Below, one piece after another: positions 8,197 through 16,370 of a DNA stretch of 40,930 nt. Numbering within the stretch: position 1 is the first letter of the stretch; each line of letters opens with the position of its first letter. Below the pieces are notes generated by a model, which was not told the origin of the DNA, searched no databases, and saw only the letters and a program-made list of their open reading frames with translations. Made by a program: the position numbers and the translations under genes. This DNA is from Candidatus Omnitrophota bacterium (GTDB lineage: Bacteria; Omnitrophota; Gorgyraeia; Velamenicoccales; Velamenicoccaceae), in NCBI GenBank assembly GCA_016235185.1, contig JACRLT010000014.1, positions 1-40,930 on the forward strand, in the 5' to 3' direction.

Positions 8197-9159
8197 TCAG
8201 GTGCCCCGCAACGCTTCAATGACATCTGTGAATTCTTTCTTTGTCTTTACGGGATTGATACTCTGGCGCAGCGGCCTTACAAAACGCCGGCCTTTAAAAT
8301 ACCATCCGACGAATTTACGCATGATAGGTACGGCTTTTTTTTCGCCGTGTTCGGCTATAGACAGCTCTAAGTGATGCAGGAGGGTATTGATTATCTCATC
8401 TGTGTTCGGCGCCTCCGGGATGCGGCCATTTTCAAAATAGGTCGATACTTCTTTAAAGATCCATGGGTTGCCAAGACCGCCGCGGGCTATCAATATCCCG
8501 TCGCAGCCTGTCTCGTCAAACATTTTTTTTGCGTGCTGCGCGGAAAAAATGTCGCCGCTGGCGATAACAGGGATAGAGACGCTTTTTTTGACGTCCGCTA
8601 TGATCTTGTAATCCACAGCCCCTTTGTAAAATTGTTTTCGGTCCCGGCCATGCACGAAGATGGCTTGGATGCCGCAGTCTTGGGCTATCCGGCTTATCGT
8701 GACGGCATTCTTTGTATTTTCATCCCAACCGCTGCGTATTTTAATGGTTACGGGTTTTTTCCATTTTGAGACGATAGCTTTTAAGATCTCTTGCAGTTTT
8801 TCCGGCTCTTTCATCAGTGCCGCGCCTTCGCCTCTGCGGCAGACTTTTTTGACCGGGCAGGCGGCATTGAAATCTAGAAGGTCAAAATCATATTTTTCAA
8901 GTACGTCGATAGCGCGCTCGACATAAGGCGTTTCACAGCCCAATAGTTGCACGCCGATGGGCCTGTCTTTTGGGTCTGTGGCCAGCATCTTTTTTGTTAC
9001 CTTGTTTTTATGGGAAAGGGCGCGCGCATTGATCATTTCAATGAATGTAAAGCTGGCGCCGAACTCGCGGCAGATGAGCCTATACGCGGAGTCGCTGACG
9101 CCGGCCAGCGGGGCTACCAGGACATTTGAGGGAAGTTGGAGTTTTCCGATCTTTAGCAT
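8197..9159 (-). CDS. dusB: tRNA-dihydrouridine synthase (DusB-like)
   Basis: This flavin enzyme reduces uridine to dihydrouridine in the tRNA D-loop. The 320-residue protein has the TIM-barrel start VLVAPLAGVSDSAYR, an FxxxE region (IEMINARAL), QLLGCETPYV, and the catalytic cysteine in NFNAACPVKKV-type context (FNAACPVKKV, Cys101). Later motifs are KIRSGWDE, IFVHGRDRKQFYKG, IPVIASGDI and the FMN phosphate-binding GILIARGGLGNPWIF. The C-terminal helical domain (about 245-320) binds tRNA. The subfamily call (DusB) rests on these motifs; DusA and DusC differ in the cysteine region. It is on the minus strand with a repeat-containing spacer upstream. Confidence 0.93.
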   Translation of the reverse strand: MLKIGKLQLPSNVLVAPLAGVSDSAYRLICREFGASFTFIEMINARALSHKNKVTKKMLATDPKDRPIGVQLLGCETPYVERAIDVLEKYDFDLLDFNAACPVKKVCRRGEGAALMKEPEKLQEILKAIVSKWKKPVTIKIRSGWDENTKNAVTISRIAQDCGIQAIFVHGRDRKQFYKGAVDYKIIADVKKSVSIPVIASGDIFSAQHAKKMFDETGCDGILIARGGLGNPWIFKEVSTYFENGRIPEAPNTDEIINTLLHHLELSIAEHGEKKAVPIMRKFVGWYFKGRRFVRPLRQSINPVKTKKEFTDVIEALRGT

Positions 9160-9417
9160 GGCCGTATTGTATAGGAAAAACAGCCGATAGTCTATATTTT
9201 AGCTAGTTTCGCGATGCAAGTTTCTGTTAGCAGACGTAGGGTTGACAACGAGATCACCCTTTTCGCTTATGTATGAGCAATCCAAGCCCCTATACGCAAA
9301 CTGAATTTTCCTGCCTACAGGCAGGCAAAAAATACCGTGTGCGGCAGGGACCAGCACCGTGAATAATATACATGAAACAAGAGAAATGCCGGAAGCGACA
9401 AAAGCGTGTGGTTGATA

Positions 9418-9445
9418 TTGACAAGCGGCGGTTAGGGGCTATAAT
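9418..9445 (+). promoter_or_regulatory. Sigma-70-type promoter of arsR-acr3
   Basis: A perfect -35 TTGACA (9418-9423) and perfect -10 TATAAT (9440-9445) are separated by 16 bp. Transcription should begin near 9452, inside the operator palindrome described next, so repressor binding would block it directly. Confidence 0.88.
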
Positions 9446-9469
9446 TATATAGCCATTTGGCTATATAAT
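9444..9469 (+). promoter_or_regulatory. ArsR operator: perfect 11-bp inverted repeat
   Basis: ATTATATAGCC (9444-9454) and GGCTATATAAT (9459-9469) are exact complements around ATTT. The palindrome overlaps the -10 element and the expected start site, 15 bp before the arsR ATG. AT-rich imperfect or perfect dyads in this position are typical operators of the ArsR/SmtB family. Autoregulation by the ArsR encoded at 9484 is therefore very likely. Confidence 0.85.
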
Positions 9470-9483
9470 TTCAGGAGGCGCGG

Positions 9484-9828
9484 ATGAAGAAGCTTATAAA
9501 ATTGTTAAAGGTATTGGCGGATAAGAACAGGATAAGGATTATTTTGCTCTTACGCGCCAGAAAGATGTGTGTATGTGAATTGGCATATATTTTGGGGATA
9601 TCACAGCCAAGCGTATCACGGCACCTGAAGAAACTTAAGTCCGCAGGCCTCATCGGCGACCAACAGGAAGGCCTCTGGACGGATTATTTTTTAAATAAAC
9701 CGGATGGCTTTTATGGAAAGGCGCTTTTAGCCAATATACATAACTGCCTTGTAGATGACCCGATGATAATAAGCGATAGGAAAAAGCTCCGGAAGGTTAA
9801 CCGCGCTAAACTGTGCTGTAGAAAATAA
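9484..9828 (+). CDS. arsR: ArsR-family arsenite-responsive repressor
   Basis: This is a 114-residue winged-helix metalloregulator. The metalloid site of classical ArsR is visible as [12 protein letters not shown] (Cys29, Cys31), at the start of the DNA-binding helix. It is followed by the recognition helix [18 protein letters not shown] (40-57) and the wing [13 protein letters not shown] pair of cysteines near the C-terminus (KLCCRK) could supply a further ligand. It should dissociate from the 9444-9469 palindrome on binding As(III) or Sb(III). A GGAGG (9474-9478) precedes the ATG. The efflux gene acr3 follows within 20 nt, which fixes its role in arsenic resistance. Confidence 0.95.
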   Translation: MKKLIKLLKVLADKNRIRIILLLRARKMCVCELAYILGISQPSVSRHLKKLKSAGLIGDQQEGLWTDYFLNKPDGFYGKALLANIHNCLVDDPMIISDRKKLRKVNRAKLCCRK

Positions 9829-9844
9829 ACAATGGAGGATGTCT

Positions 9845-10921
9845 GTGGAACACGTTTTTCATGAAGAAAGAAGATTGAGTTTTTTTGAAAGATACCTGAC
9901 GGCATGGGTCGTCGCCTGCATCGGGTTGGGGATATTGCTTGGTAAATTGTTCCCTCAAGCGGCGATAATGTTGGATAAGTTTTCTGTTTATCAGGTATCG
10001 ATACCAATCGCCATATGCCTTTTCTTTATGATGTATCCAATCATGGTGAAGATCGATTTTGCCGAAGTTATAAAGGCTGGCAGGGCTCCAAAGCCGGTTA
10101 TTTTGACACTATTCGTTAACTGGTGTATCAAGCCGTTTACCATGCTGGCTATTGCCACTTTCTTTTTGGGGGTTTTATTTAGAGGATGGCTTCCGGGGGT
10201 AGAAATTGTCAAAGGTGGAGGCCAGGTAGAACTGTTCAGGTCTTATATCGCCGGCTGTATCCTTTTAGGCATAGCGCCTTGTACTGCTATGGTCCTCATA
10301 TGGGGGCACCTGGCTCGCGGCAATGACGGCCATACATTGGTCATGGTGGCGATCAATTCATTGACCATGCTTTTTCTTTACGCTCCCTTGGGAGGGTGGT
10401 TGCTAGGCGTAAATAAAATGCCGATACCGTGGCAGACGATCGTCTTATCGGTTGTTATATATGTGGGTTTGCCTTTGTTTTTGGGGTACCACTCAAGGAA
10501 ATCACTTATTTCCAAGAAAGGATTCAAGTGGTTTGAAGAAAAATTCCTGCATTATTTGACGCCGGTTTCAATAGGCGCCCTGTTGATCACGCTTGTTCTT
10601 TTATTTTCTTTTAAGGGGGAGCTGATAATTGACCAGCCGCAGATCATTCTTTTGATAGCCATCCCACTTTTTATCCAGACGTGTTTGATCTTTGCCATAT
10701 CGTACGGATTGGCAAAATGGCTCAAATTGCCCTATAGAGATGCGGCGCCATCTGCCCTTGTTGGGGCAAGCAACCATTTTGAGGTCGCTATTGCCACATC
10801 AACTATGCTTTTTGGATTATCTTCCGGCGCTTCCCTGGCAACAGTAGTAGGGGTATTGATAGAGGTCCCTGTTATGCTGATGCTGGTAAAGATATGCGTA
10901 AAGACAAAAGGATGGTTTTAG
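9845..10921 (+). CDS. acr3: ACR3-type arsenite efflux transporter
   Basis: A 10-TM inner-membrane transporter of the BART superfamily that exports arsenite. The length is about 358 residues. The catalytic cysteine lies in the TM4 motif [20 protein letters not shown] (Cys148 counting from 9839), as in characterised ACR3 proteins. A conserved glutamate sits in [11 protein letters not shown] near the C-terminus, and [16 protein letters not shown] is another family stretch. There are two possible starts. The ATG at 9839 abuts GGAGG (9834-9838), which is too close. The GTG at 9845 is 6 nt from it and is preferred. It forms the ars operon with arsR; no arsC or arsM is present here. Confidence 0.94.
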   Translation: MEHVFHEERRLSFFERYLTAWVVACIGLGILLGKLFPQAAIMLDKFSVYQVSIPIAICLFFMMYPIMVKIDFAEVIKAGRAPKPVILTLFVNWCIKPFTMLAIATFFLGVLFRGWLPGVEIVKGGGQVELFRSYIAGCILLGIAPCTAMVLIWGHLARGNDGHTLVMVAINSLTMLFLYAPLGGWLLGVNKMPIPWQTIVLSVVIYVGLPLFLGYHSRKSLISKKGFKWFEEKFLHYLTPVSIGALLITLVLLFSFKGELIIDQPQIILLIAIPLFIQTCLIFAISYGLAKWLKLPYRDAAPSALVGASNHFEVAIATSTMLFGLSSGASLATVVGVLIEVPVMLMLVKICVKTKGWF

Positions 10922-10940
10922 GTAAGAGGAACTCCTCTGA

Positions 10941-10969
10941 TTGACAAACCATATACCCTATGGTACATT
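10941..10969 (+). promoter_or_regulatory. Promoter of bamD-lptE-holA, possibly giving a leaderless mRNA
   Basis: TTGACA (10941-10946), a 17-bp spacer and TACATT (10964-10969) make a good sigma-70 promoter. Transcription would start about 10976-10977. The ATG is at 10979, and no Shine-Dalgarno-like sequence precedes it. If this promoter is used, the message has almost no leader. Confidence 0.6.
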
Positions 10970-10978
10970 ATAACAATT

Positions 10979-11920
10979 ATGAAAAAGAAGTTCTTCCTCG
11001 CCATTCTTTTGGCCCTATTTTTGTCCCAAAGTGCTTACGCTTATTGGATTTGGACGCCTGAATCGAAGCGCTGGACTAACCCTAAGTTTGCCCCCAAAGA
11101 GAGCCCGCAGGAGCAGCTCCAATTTGCCAAAAGTTATTATGATGCCAAGGACTATACAACAGCGCTGAATGAATTCAAGAAGCTGGTTAAATACTATTCT
11201 GACGCTTTGGAAGCGCCCGAGGCTCAATATTATATGGGCCTGTGTTTGGAAGAGCTTGGTAAGCATTATGAGGCCTACCTGGCATATCAGAAGATAATCG
11301 ACAAGTATCCTTTTAGCCAGCGCACCGGCGATGTACTGCAGAGGGAATATATTGTTGCACAGAAACTTTTGGATTTCAAAAAGAGGGTCGCCGGCATAGA
11401 TTTTACCGCTGAAAATACAGCGATAGACATCTTCAGGAAAATTATCGAGAATGCGCCGTACGGCAAGTATGCGGCTGCCAGCCAGTACAAGATAGGATTG
11501 ACTTTAAAGGCCAAGGGGTATTTTACCGAAGCCAACGATGAGTTCCAGAAGGTGCTGGATAGTTATCCGGAGAGCGAATGGGCAGAGCCGGCTAAGTTCC
11601 AGATAGCTTTGTGCGCCGCTAAATCTTCCCTGGATTCGTCTTATGACCAGACCCTGACCCAGGAAGCCCAGGATAAGTTTAAACAGTTCTTGGAAGTCCA
11701 CCCGGAAGCCGAGCTTTCTAAAGAAGCCGATGTGCGGCTTGATGAATTAAAAGGCAAAGAGGCGCAGTCGAATTTTGAGATAGGCCGGTTTTATGAGAAG
11801 CAAAAGGCTTATGATAGCGCAAAGATCTACTATAATTATGTGATGAAGAATTTTCCGAAGAGCACCTGGGCTCAAAAAGCTTTGGGGAGGATGCAGGATA
11901 TGGAAAGGAAACAAAAGTGA
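10979..11920 (+). CDS. BamD/YbgF-like TPR protein of outer-membrane assembly
   Basis: The 313-residue exported protein begins with a signal peptide (MKKKFFLAILLALFLSQSAYA) that ends in a signal-peptidase-I type site. The lipobox cysteine of proteobacterial BamD is absent. It contains five or more TPR-like repeats: SYYDAKDYTTALNEFKKLVKYY, AQYYMGLCLEELGKHYEAYLAYQKIIDKYP, SQYKIGLTLKAKGYFTEANDEFQKVLDSYP and a last one near FYEKQKAYDSAKIYYNYVMKNFP. The spacing and the YP-terminated helices are typical of the BamD/ComL and YbgF group. It is followed by lptE, and the GTG start of lptE overlaps its stop codon, so both serve outer-membrane biogenesis. It may be a soluble periplasmic or alternatively anchored member. 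Confidence 0.8.
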   Translation: MKKKFFLAILLALFLSQSAYAYWIWTPESKRWTNPKFAPKESPQEQLQFAKSYYDAKDYTTALNEFKKLVKYYSDALEAPEAQYYMGLCLEELGKHYEAYLAYQKIIDKYPFSQRTGDVLQREYIVAQKLLDFKKRVAGIDFTAENTAIDIFRKIIENAPYGKYAAASQYKIGLTLKAKGYFTEANDEFQKVLDSYPESEWAEPAKFQIALCAAKSSLDSSYDQTLTQEAQDKFKQFLEVHPEAELSKEADVRLDELKGKEAQSNFEIGRFYEKQKAYDSAKIYYNYVMKNFPKSTWAQKALGRMQDMERKQK

Positions 11921-12459
11921 AAAAATTTAGATTTTTAGGCTTGGCGGTTGTTCTGGCGTTTTTGGCCGGCTGCGGTTATACAACGCATGCCTTTGTGTCG
12001 AAGACCGGTTATAAGACCATCTATATCGGGCCTTTTGTAAATAAGGTGGATACGACTTCTGAATTCAGCGAAGGCCGGAAATTCAAGACTTATTTCCCGT
12101 TGTTGGAAAACAAGATCACTAACGCTGTCGTTGACCGCTTTATCTTTGACGGAAATTTAAAGATCGCCAAGGAGGGGGATGCAGATCTTATATTGAAAGG
12201 CGAGCTCGTCAATTACAGCCGTCAAACTTTGAGGAATTCTACGGCCGATACCCCCGAAGAATACCGCGTAACAATTTTTGTCAATATTTCTTTGGTGGAT
12301 GCCAAGACCGGAAAAACCAAGTGGGAATATAAGGATTTCGCCGGCGATGCCAGCTATTTTACAACAGGGCAGTTTGTCAAGAGCGAAGAGCAGGCTGTTG
12401 CCGATGCAACCCGTGACCTCGCCCGCAGGATAGTGGAGACCACCGTTGAGGCATGGTAG
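11917..12459 (+). CDS. lptE: LPS assembly lipoprotein LptE
   Basis: This 180-residue lipoprotein has the lipobox FLAGC (Cys19). The body follows the LptE/RlpB pattern: GYTTHAFVSKTGYKTIYIGPFVNKVD, then an ENKITNAVVDRFIFDG segment, a strand ADLILKGELVNYSRQTLR and the C-terminal helix AVADATRDLARRIVETTVEAW. LptE plugs and assists the LptD outer-membrane LPS translocon. The gene begins with GTG overlapping the bamD-like stop and ends inside the holA start. The order lptE-holA is conserved in Proteobacteria, which supports both calls. It implies a LPS-bearing outer membrane. Confidence 0.9.
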   Translation: MKKFRFLGLAVVLAFLAGCGYTTHAFVSKTGYKTIYIGPFVNKVDTTSEFSEGRKFKTYFPLLENKITNAVVDRFIFDGNLKIAKEGDADLILKGELVNYSRQTLRNSTADTPEEYRVTIFVNISLVDAKTGKTKWEYKDFAGDASYFTTGQFVKSEEQAVADATRDLARRIVETTVEAW

Positions 12460-13133
12460 AACCCCGCATTTTTTTATTTTTAGGGACTGATGAGGACCAG
12501 AAACAAAACCGTATTGATAGCCTGCAGAAAAAATTTTTCCCTCCGGAACTCAAAGACCTGAACTATACACTCTTGTACGCGGATGAAAAACAGCTGACCT
12601 TGGCTGCTATTGACGACGTGCTTTTCTGTCTGCCGACATCGGGTGCAAAAAAGCGGCTGCTCGTCATTAAGATGGCTCATAAGTTAAGCCGGTCCCAAAG
12701 TGCTGGCCTTATGGAAAAGCTTAAAAAAACCTCTGATACCGTTGTTGTCCTGGATATCCCGCAGGCTAAAGGAACGGAAAACCTGGTGGACGGTTTTAAA
12801 AAGCTTGGAGCCCATATTGTACGTTTTAAGGATGAAGAGGCGGCATCCGCTTTTGATCTGGGGCGTGCCATAATGAGCCGCCATCCGGAATCGGCTTTAA
12901 AGATATTGTCGGTTCTTTTGAGGTATCGCGATAAAGCGGAAAAGATCCTTGGGGCTGTATTTTGGCAGTGGGAGCGCTCTTATGGCGACAGGCGCCTTTC
13001 CGACGATGCTTACGGAAAAGGGCTGAAATTGATCCTAGATGCTGATAAGCGCCTGAAATCTTCTTCTTCAGGCTTAGCCCGTCAGACACTTATATTGGAA
13101 GCGCTGGTAGTTAAGCTTTCTTACTTAGCTTAA
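12453..13133 (+). CDS. holA: DNA polymerase III delta subunit (HolA), short form
   Basis: The 226-residue protein resembles HolA, the clamp-loader subunit that opens the beta clamp. The evidence is the N-terminal IFLFLGTDEDQKQNRIDSLQKKFF, a strand pattern LPTSGAKKRLLVIKMAHKL and TVVVLDIPQAKG matching the delta N-domain, and the helical C-domain with ILSVLLRYRDKAEKILGAVFWQWER. Usual HolA proteins have about 330-345 residues. This one lacks roughly 100, apparently around the linker between lid and collar domains. The neighbours support the identity: lptE upstream (as lptE-holA in Proteobacteria) and rpsT downstream (as holA-rpsT in Firmicutes). The 3' end overlaps rpsT on the other strand by 23 bp. 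Confidence 0.82.
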   Translation: MVEPRIFLFLGTDEDQKQNRIDSLQKKFFPPELKDLNYTLLYADEKQLTLAAIDDVLFCLPTSGAKKRLLVIKMAHKLSRSQSAGLMEKLKKTSDTVVVLDIPQAKGTENLVDGFKKLGAHIVRFKDEEAASAFDLGRAIMSRHPESALKILSVLLRYRDKAEKILGAVFWQWERSYGDRRLSDDAYGKGLKLILDADKRLKSSSSGLARQTLILEALVVKLSYLA

Positions 13134-13374
13134 GAGACAGGGTGGATTTGCGTCTTGCAGCGGTATTCTTGTGGATAATACCTTTAGCTGCAGCCCTGTC
13201 AAGCTTGGCGAAGGCGACTTTGATCTTTTCTTTAGCTTCGTCTAACTTGCCTTGAGCGATCAGGCTGCGTAGCCCTTTAATCTCTTTTTTAAGGTCAGAT
13301 TTCAGCTGTAAGTTGTGAAGTGCCTTGGTCTTGTCGACCCGCAATCTCTTTTGTGCGCATTTTCTTTGTGGCAT
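13111..13374 (-). CDS. rpsT: 30S ribosomal protein S20
   Basis: This 87-residue basic protein of the small subunit binds 16S rRNA. It has the S20 pattern: MPQRKCAQKRLRVDKTKALHN at the start, KSDLKKEIKGLRSLI, an alanine-rich middle, and DRAAAKGIIHKNTAARRKSTL at the end. The ATG at 13374 is chosen over an upstream start because AAGGAG lies 9 nt before it (13384-13389 on the complementary strand) and the family begins with MPxxK/R. It has its own promoter and overlaps the end of holA by 23 bp tail to tail. Confidence 0.95.
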   Translation of the reverse strand: MPQRKCAQKRLRVDKTKALHNLQLKSDLKKEIKGLRSLIAQGKLDEAKEKIKVAFAKLDRAAAKGIIHKNTAARRKSTLSLKLSKKA

Positions 13375-13405
13375 GGTATCTAACTCCTTGTTTGTTTGAG
13401 AGGAT

Positions 13406-13434
13406 TTTATAACATATAAAGGAAAAGTTGTCAA
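13406..13434 (-). promoter_or_regulatory. Sigma-70 promoter of rpsT
   Basis: Reading the minus strand, TTGACA (13434-13429) is followed after 17 bp by TATAAA (13411-13406). The leader to the rpsT ATG would be about 25 nt and includes AAGGAG. It is the divergent control region shared with murJ. Confidence 0.85.
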
Positions 13435-13443
13435 TCTATAAAA

Positions 13444-15018
13444 ATGAGCGAGCATAAAGCAATTTTCAAATCGGCTGGCGTATTAAGCGTATTTACCGTT
13501 ATTTCGCGCATCACTGGATTTTTAAGAGATGTGCTTTTAGCCAATGTGTTCGGCACAGGTTTGGTGGCACAGGCCTTTTTTGTCGCATTCAAGATCCCGA
13601 ACATGTTGCGAGAGGTGATAGGGGAAGGCGCAGGTAACGCTGCTTTTGTCCCTGTTTTTTGCGAATACCTGGAGCGTAAACCCAGGCAAGATTTTTTAAA
13701 GCTGGTGAACAGCCTTTTGATACTTGTCATGGCTGTATCGCTTATCATAGTGTGCCTTGGTGTTGTTTTTGCCTCGCCTTTAATACGCATTATCGCCCCG
13801 GGCTTCTCCCAAGACCCCGCAAAATTTAGGCTGACCGTAGACCTTACGCGTTTTTTGTTCCCCTATTTGATACTTGTGACCTTAAGCGCTTACCTGGCAT
13901 CGGTCTCTAATGCTTTTAAGTCTTTTGCAGTCCCGGCATCTTCCTCTACGGTTTTTAATATTGTCCTGATCATTGCCATCTGGATCATGGGCATGCACGA
14001 AGGATGGGGTTCTATATACTCGTTGGGCGCGGCTGTCCTTTTGGCCGGTGTTGCGCAGGCCGCCATGCAATATCCGTTCCTTTCGCGGCTCGGTGTGGAT
14101 TTTAAAGCCGGAGGTTTTTATGAGAAGCCGCTAAAGCACGAGGCGATCCGTAAAGTAGGCAGGCTTATCCTGCCCAGGCTTTTAGGCGGCAGTATTTATC
14201 AGCTGAATATTTTTATCGATACGATCTTTGCGTCGTTGACCTTTTTCGTCGGAGACGGCGCTATCGCGGCTATCTACTACGCCAATCGGATCATCCAGTT
14301 CCCGTTTTCCGTGTTTGGAGTAGCGCTTTCCAACGCGGCCCTGCCGGCGATGTCGTCGCATTCGGCTCAAAAAGACCTGGAGAAATTCAAGGCTACGCTC
14401 AACTTTTCTTTTAAGACCGTTTTTTTATGTATATTGCCTCTAATGACTGGGATCTTGATATTTGCTTTGCCTTTGGTCCGGGCTATCTACGAGCGCGGCC
14501 GGTTTGATGCATATTCAAGTGTTATCACCGCAAGGGCTGTATTTTTTTATAGCCTTGGGCTGATAGGTTACGTAGGCGTGCGTTTTTTTTCCACGGGTTT
14601 TTATGCCATGCAGGATACGCTTACGCCGGTTAAGACCTCAAGCATCGCTCTTATGACAAATATTATTTTAAATTCCATTTTTGTATTTGTTTTTAAGTTC
14701 GGGCTACCGGGCCTTGCTTTAGCAAGCTCGATCTCCGCAAACCTGAATTTTTTTATCCTCTTTAGGGCGATGAAGGCAAGGATAGGTTTTTGTTTTACGC
14801 CGGAACTGCGAAAATTAGTTTTTAAGGCGTGCGGCGCGTCTATTATTATGGGCGTAGTCTCTTGGCACGCTTGGTCGCGTTGGTTTGCCGATCTCTCTGA
14901 TATTTTAGGAATGTTTTGCCTTGTGATATCGGCGGCATCGGTATATTTCCTTATTTTGTGGTGGTGGAGGGTTTCCGAGTTAAAGGAGCTGTTCCGTTGG
15001 TTAAGAAAGAAGAAATAG
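13444..15018 (+). CDS. murJ: Lipid II flippase MurJ (MviN)
   Basis: A 524-residue polytopic inner-membrane protein of the MOP superfamily that flips lipid II to the periplasmic face for peptidoglycan synthesis. The first TM region contains SVFTVISRITGFLRDVLLANVFG, the signature MurJ start. This is followed by AFFVAFKIPNMLREVIGEGAGNAAFVPVF. The later segments LGGSIYQLNIFIDTIFASL and IYYANRIIQFPFSVFGVALSNAALPAMS are likewise typical. The C-terminal region continues with TM helices to residue 510. The ATG at 13444 has no obvious Shine-Dalgarno sequence. The end overlaps the probable start of uvrC by 22 nt. Confidence 0.95.
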   Translation: MSEHKAIFKSAGVLSVFTVISRITGFLRDVLLANVFGTGLVAQAFFVAFKIPNMLREVIGEGAGNAAFVPVFCEYLERKPRQDFLKLVNSLLILVMAVSLIIVCLGVVFASPLIRIIAPGFSQDPAKFRLTVDLTRFLFPYLILVTLSAYLASVSNAFKSFAVPASSSTVFNIVLIIAIWIMGMHEGWGSIYSLGAAVLLAGVAQAAMQYPFLSRLGVDFKAGGFYEKPLKHEAIRKVGRLILPRLLGGSIYQLNIFIDTIFASLTFFVGDGAIAAIYYANRIIQFPFSVFGVALSNAALPAMSSHSAQKDLEKFKATLNFSFKTVFLCILPLMTGILIFALPLVRAIYERGRFDAYSSVITARAVFFYSLGLIGYVGVRFFSTGFYAMQDTLTPVKTSSIALMTNIILNSIFVFVFKFGLPGLALASSISANLNFFILFRAMKARIGFCFTPELRKLVFKACGASIIMGVVSWHAWSRWFADLSDILGMFCLVISAASVYFLILWWWRVSELKELFRWLRKKK

Positions 15019-16370
15019 GCCGGTTCCCCGGTTCGCCTGGCGTTTATCTCATGAAGGATAAGTCTGGCGAGGTCATCTATGTCGGAAAGGCCCTGTCGCT
15101 TAAAAAAAGAGTGGCCAGTTATTTTTTAAAGTCACTGGCTTCGATCAAGACGCAGGTCATGATGGCCAGTGTCGATAAGGTAGAGTATATCGAAACACCT
15201 TCGGAATATGATGCGCTGATCTTAGAAGACCGCCTGGTAAAGCAGTATAAGCCGCGCTTTAATATCTCGTTAAAAGACGATAAGAGTTTTCCGTATATCA
15301 AGGTCACGCGCGAAGAGTTTCCGCGCGTCTTCATTGGCCGCAGGGACACCCGGCCCAATCGCACCTTGGCCAAAAGGACTGCCAAGTGCGCCCCTTTCGG
15401 GGGCGGAATGGGCCGGTACTGCAGAAAGCAGACACTCGTCACTCCTCTTAAGGGCGAGGTGTGTGCCGCCTCCTGCGGCAAAGATGACGAAGACGCCGAT
15501 TATTTCGGCCCATACATAAGCGCCAAGCTTCTGCGTCGCGCCCTGGCTATTTTAAGAAAGGGCTTCCCTTTTTGCTCATGCCGTCGTTTTCCTAAAAAAA
15601 CCTGCCTGCATTACCATCTGGAGTTGTGCCCAGGGCCGTGTCAGGGGAAGATCTCGCGCAAAAGATATTTAAAGATCATACGCGGCCTGGAAGATTTTCT
15701 TACGAAAAAAGACAGCGACCTTATCGAGGAGATGTCGCGTGCTATGCGCGCGCTTGTTAAAGAGGAGCGTTTTGAAGAGGCTGCCCGTGTGCGCGACCGG
15801 TTGGAGGCCTTGAGCGTCTTTGTCTCATTGAAGAAAATAGATGATAGAAAAGTCATTGCGATCGATCCCGATCTAAAGCGGTTGGGATTAAAGAAAGAGC
15901 CTGTGCGGGTAGAGACTTTTGATATCTCAAACATTTCAGGGAAGCAGGCAGTAGGTTCGATGGTATCTTTTTGCAAGGGTAAACCTGATAAAGATAATTA
16001 CCGGCGTTTTAAAATACGCAAGGTGTCCGGCATCGACGATTATGCCATGATGCGGGAGGTAGTGCGCAGGCGTTACGAGCGCCTGCTTGTTGGATCCGCG
16101 CCTTTTCCGGACCTCATTGTCATAGACGGCGGCAAAGGCCACCTGGATGCGGCCCAAAGCGTCTTAAAAGAGCTCAAAGCCGATATTCCTATTATTGCTA
16201 TCGCCAAAAGCCAAGATTTGATTTATACTGTTTACCAAAAACTACCGGTCAAATTAGGCCGGGATTCCGTTATGCTTCGGCTCATACAGCGCGCCAGGGA
16301 TGAGGCGCACCGTTTTGCGCTTAAGTACCATCGCTTGCTGCGGACGAAAGATGCCTTTGAAAAATCCTAA
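14997..16370 (+). CDS. uvrC: UvrABC nuclease subunit C, short, lacking the C-terminal HhH region
   Basis: UvrC makes the dual incisions in nucleotide excision repair. The TTG at 14997 is preferred because AGGAG (14984-14988) precedes it. The N-terminal GIY-YIG domain has GVYLMK and VIYVGKA (15-32). A cysteine cluster (Cys193/195, 203, 211, 215) fits the UvrC iron-sulphur site. The UVR helix pair lies at about 240-275 (EERFEEAARVRDRL). The RNase-H-like nuclease domain has FDISNISG (308-315), VIDGGKGHL and RDEAHRFA (434-441). The protein ends at 457 residues. Family members have about 600, so the tandem helix-hairpin-helix domain is absent. An extra stretch of about 45 residues lies between RVFIGRR and DADYFGPY. 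The gene overlaps both neighbours. Confidence 0.93.
   Translation: MVKKEEIGRFPGSPGVYLMKDKSGEVIYVGKALSLKKRVASYFLKSLASIKTQVMMASVDKVEYIETPSEYDALILEDRLVKQYKPRFNISLKDDKSFPYIKVTREEFPRVFIGRRDTRPNRTLAKRTAKCAPFGGGMGRYCRKQTLVTPLKGEVCAASCGKDDEDADYFGPYISAKLLRRALAILRKGFPFCSCRRFPKKTCLHYHLELCPGPCQGKISRKRYLKIIRGLEDFLTKKDSDLIEEMSRAMRALVKEERFEEAARVRDRLEALSVFVSLKKIDDRKVIAIDPDLKRLGLKKEPVRVETFDISNISGKQAVGSMVSFCKGKPDKDNYRRFKIRKVSGIDDYAMMREVVRRRYERLLVGSAPFPDLIVIDGGKGHLDAAQSVLKELKADIPIIAIAKSQDLIYTVYQKLPVKLGRDSVMLRLIQRARDEAHRFALKYHRLLRTKDAFEKS
15364..15479 (+). repeat. Palindrome-rich in-frame insertion inside uvrC
   Basis: The extra stretch in UvrC is encoded by DNA with consecutive inverted repeats. These are CTTGGC/GCCAAG (15364-15369/15381-15386), CGCCCC/GGGGCG (15389-15394/15400-15405), CACTCCTC/GAGGTGTG with one mismatch (15440-15447/15456-15463) and GCCGC/GCGGC (15465-15469/15475-15479). 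The reading frame stays open. This resembles in-frame palindromic elements described in Rickettsia genes, though no second copy is seen in the window. Confidence 0.55.

Larger units (their letters stand above)
9160..9483. repeat. Divergent spacer dusB/arsR with a dispersed repeat copy at 9288-9325
   Basis: The segment CCCTATACGCAAACTG...CCTGCCTACAGGCAGG (9288-9325) closely matches 7188-7229 upstream of the first spacer's palindrome. Both have CCCT-N3-CGCAAACTG, then AATTT and a CCTGCC/GGCAGG hairpin, so they are copies of one dispersed element. A third related end (CCCTATTCGCAGAC) is at 36175-36188. The rest of the spacer carries the arsR promoter and operator; no further gene is seen. Confidence 0.6.

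Noticed and set aside
9220-9260. A TTGACA at 9242 as an additional promoter
   Set aside because: No matching -10 element stands at 16-18 bp, whereas the 9418-9445 pair is perfect.
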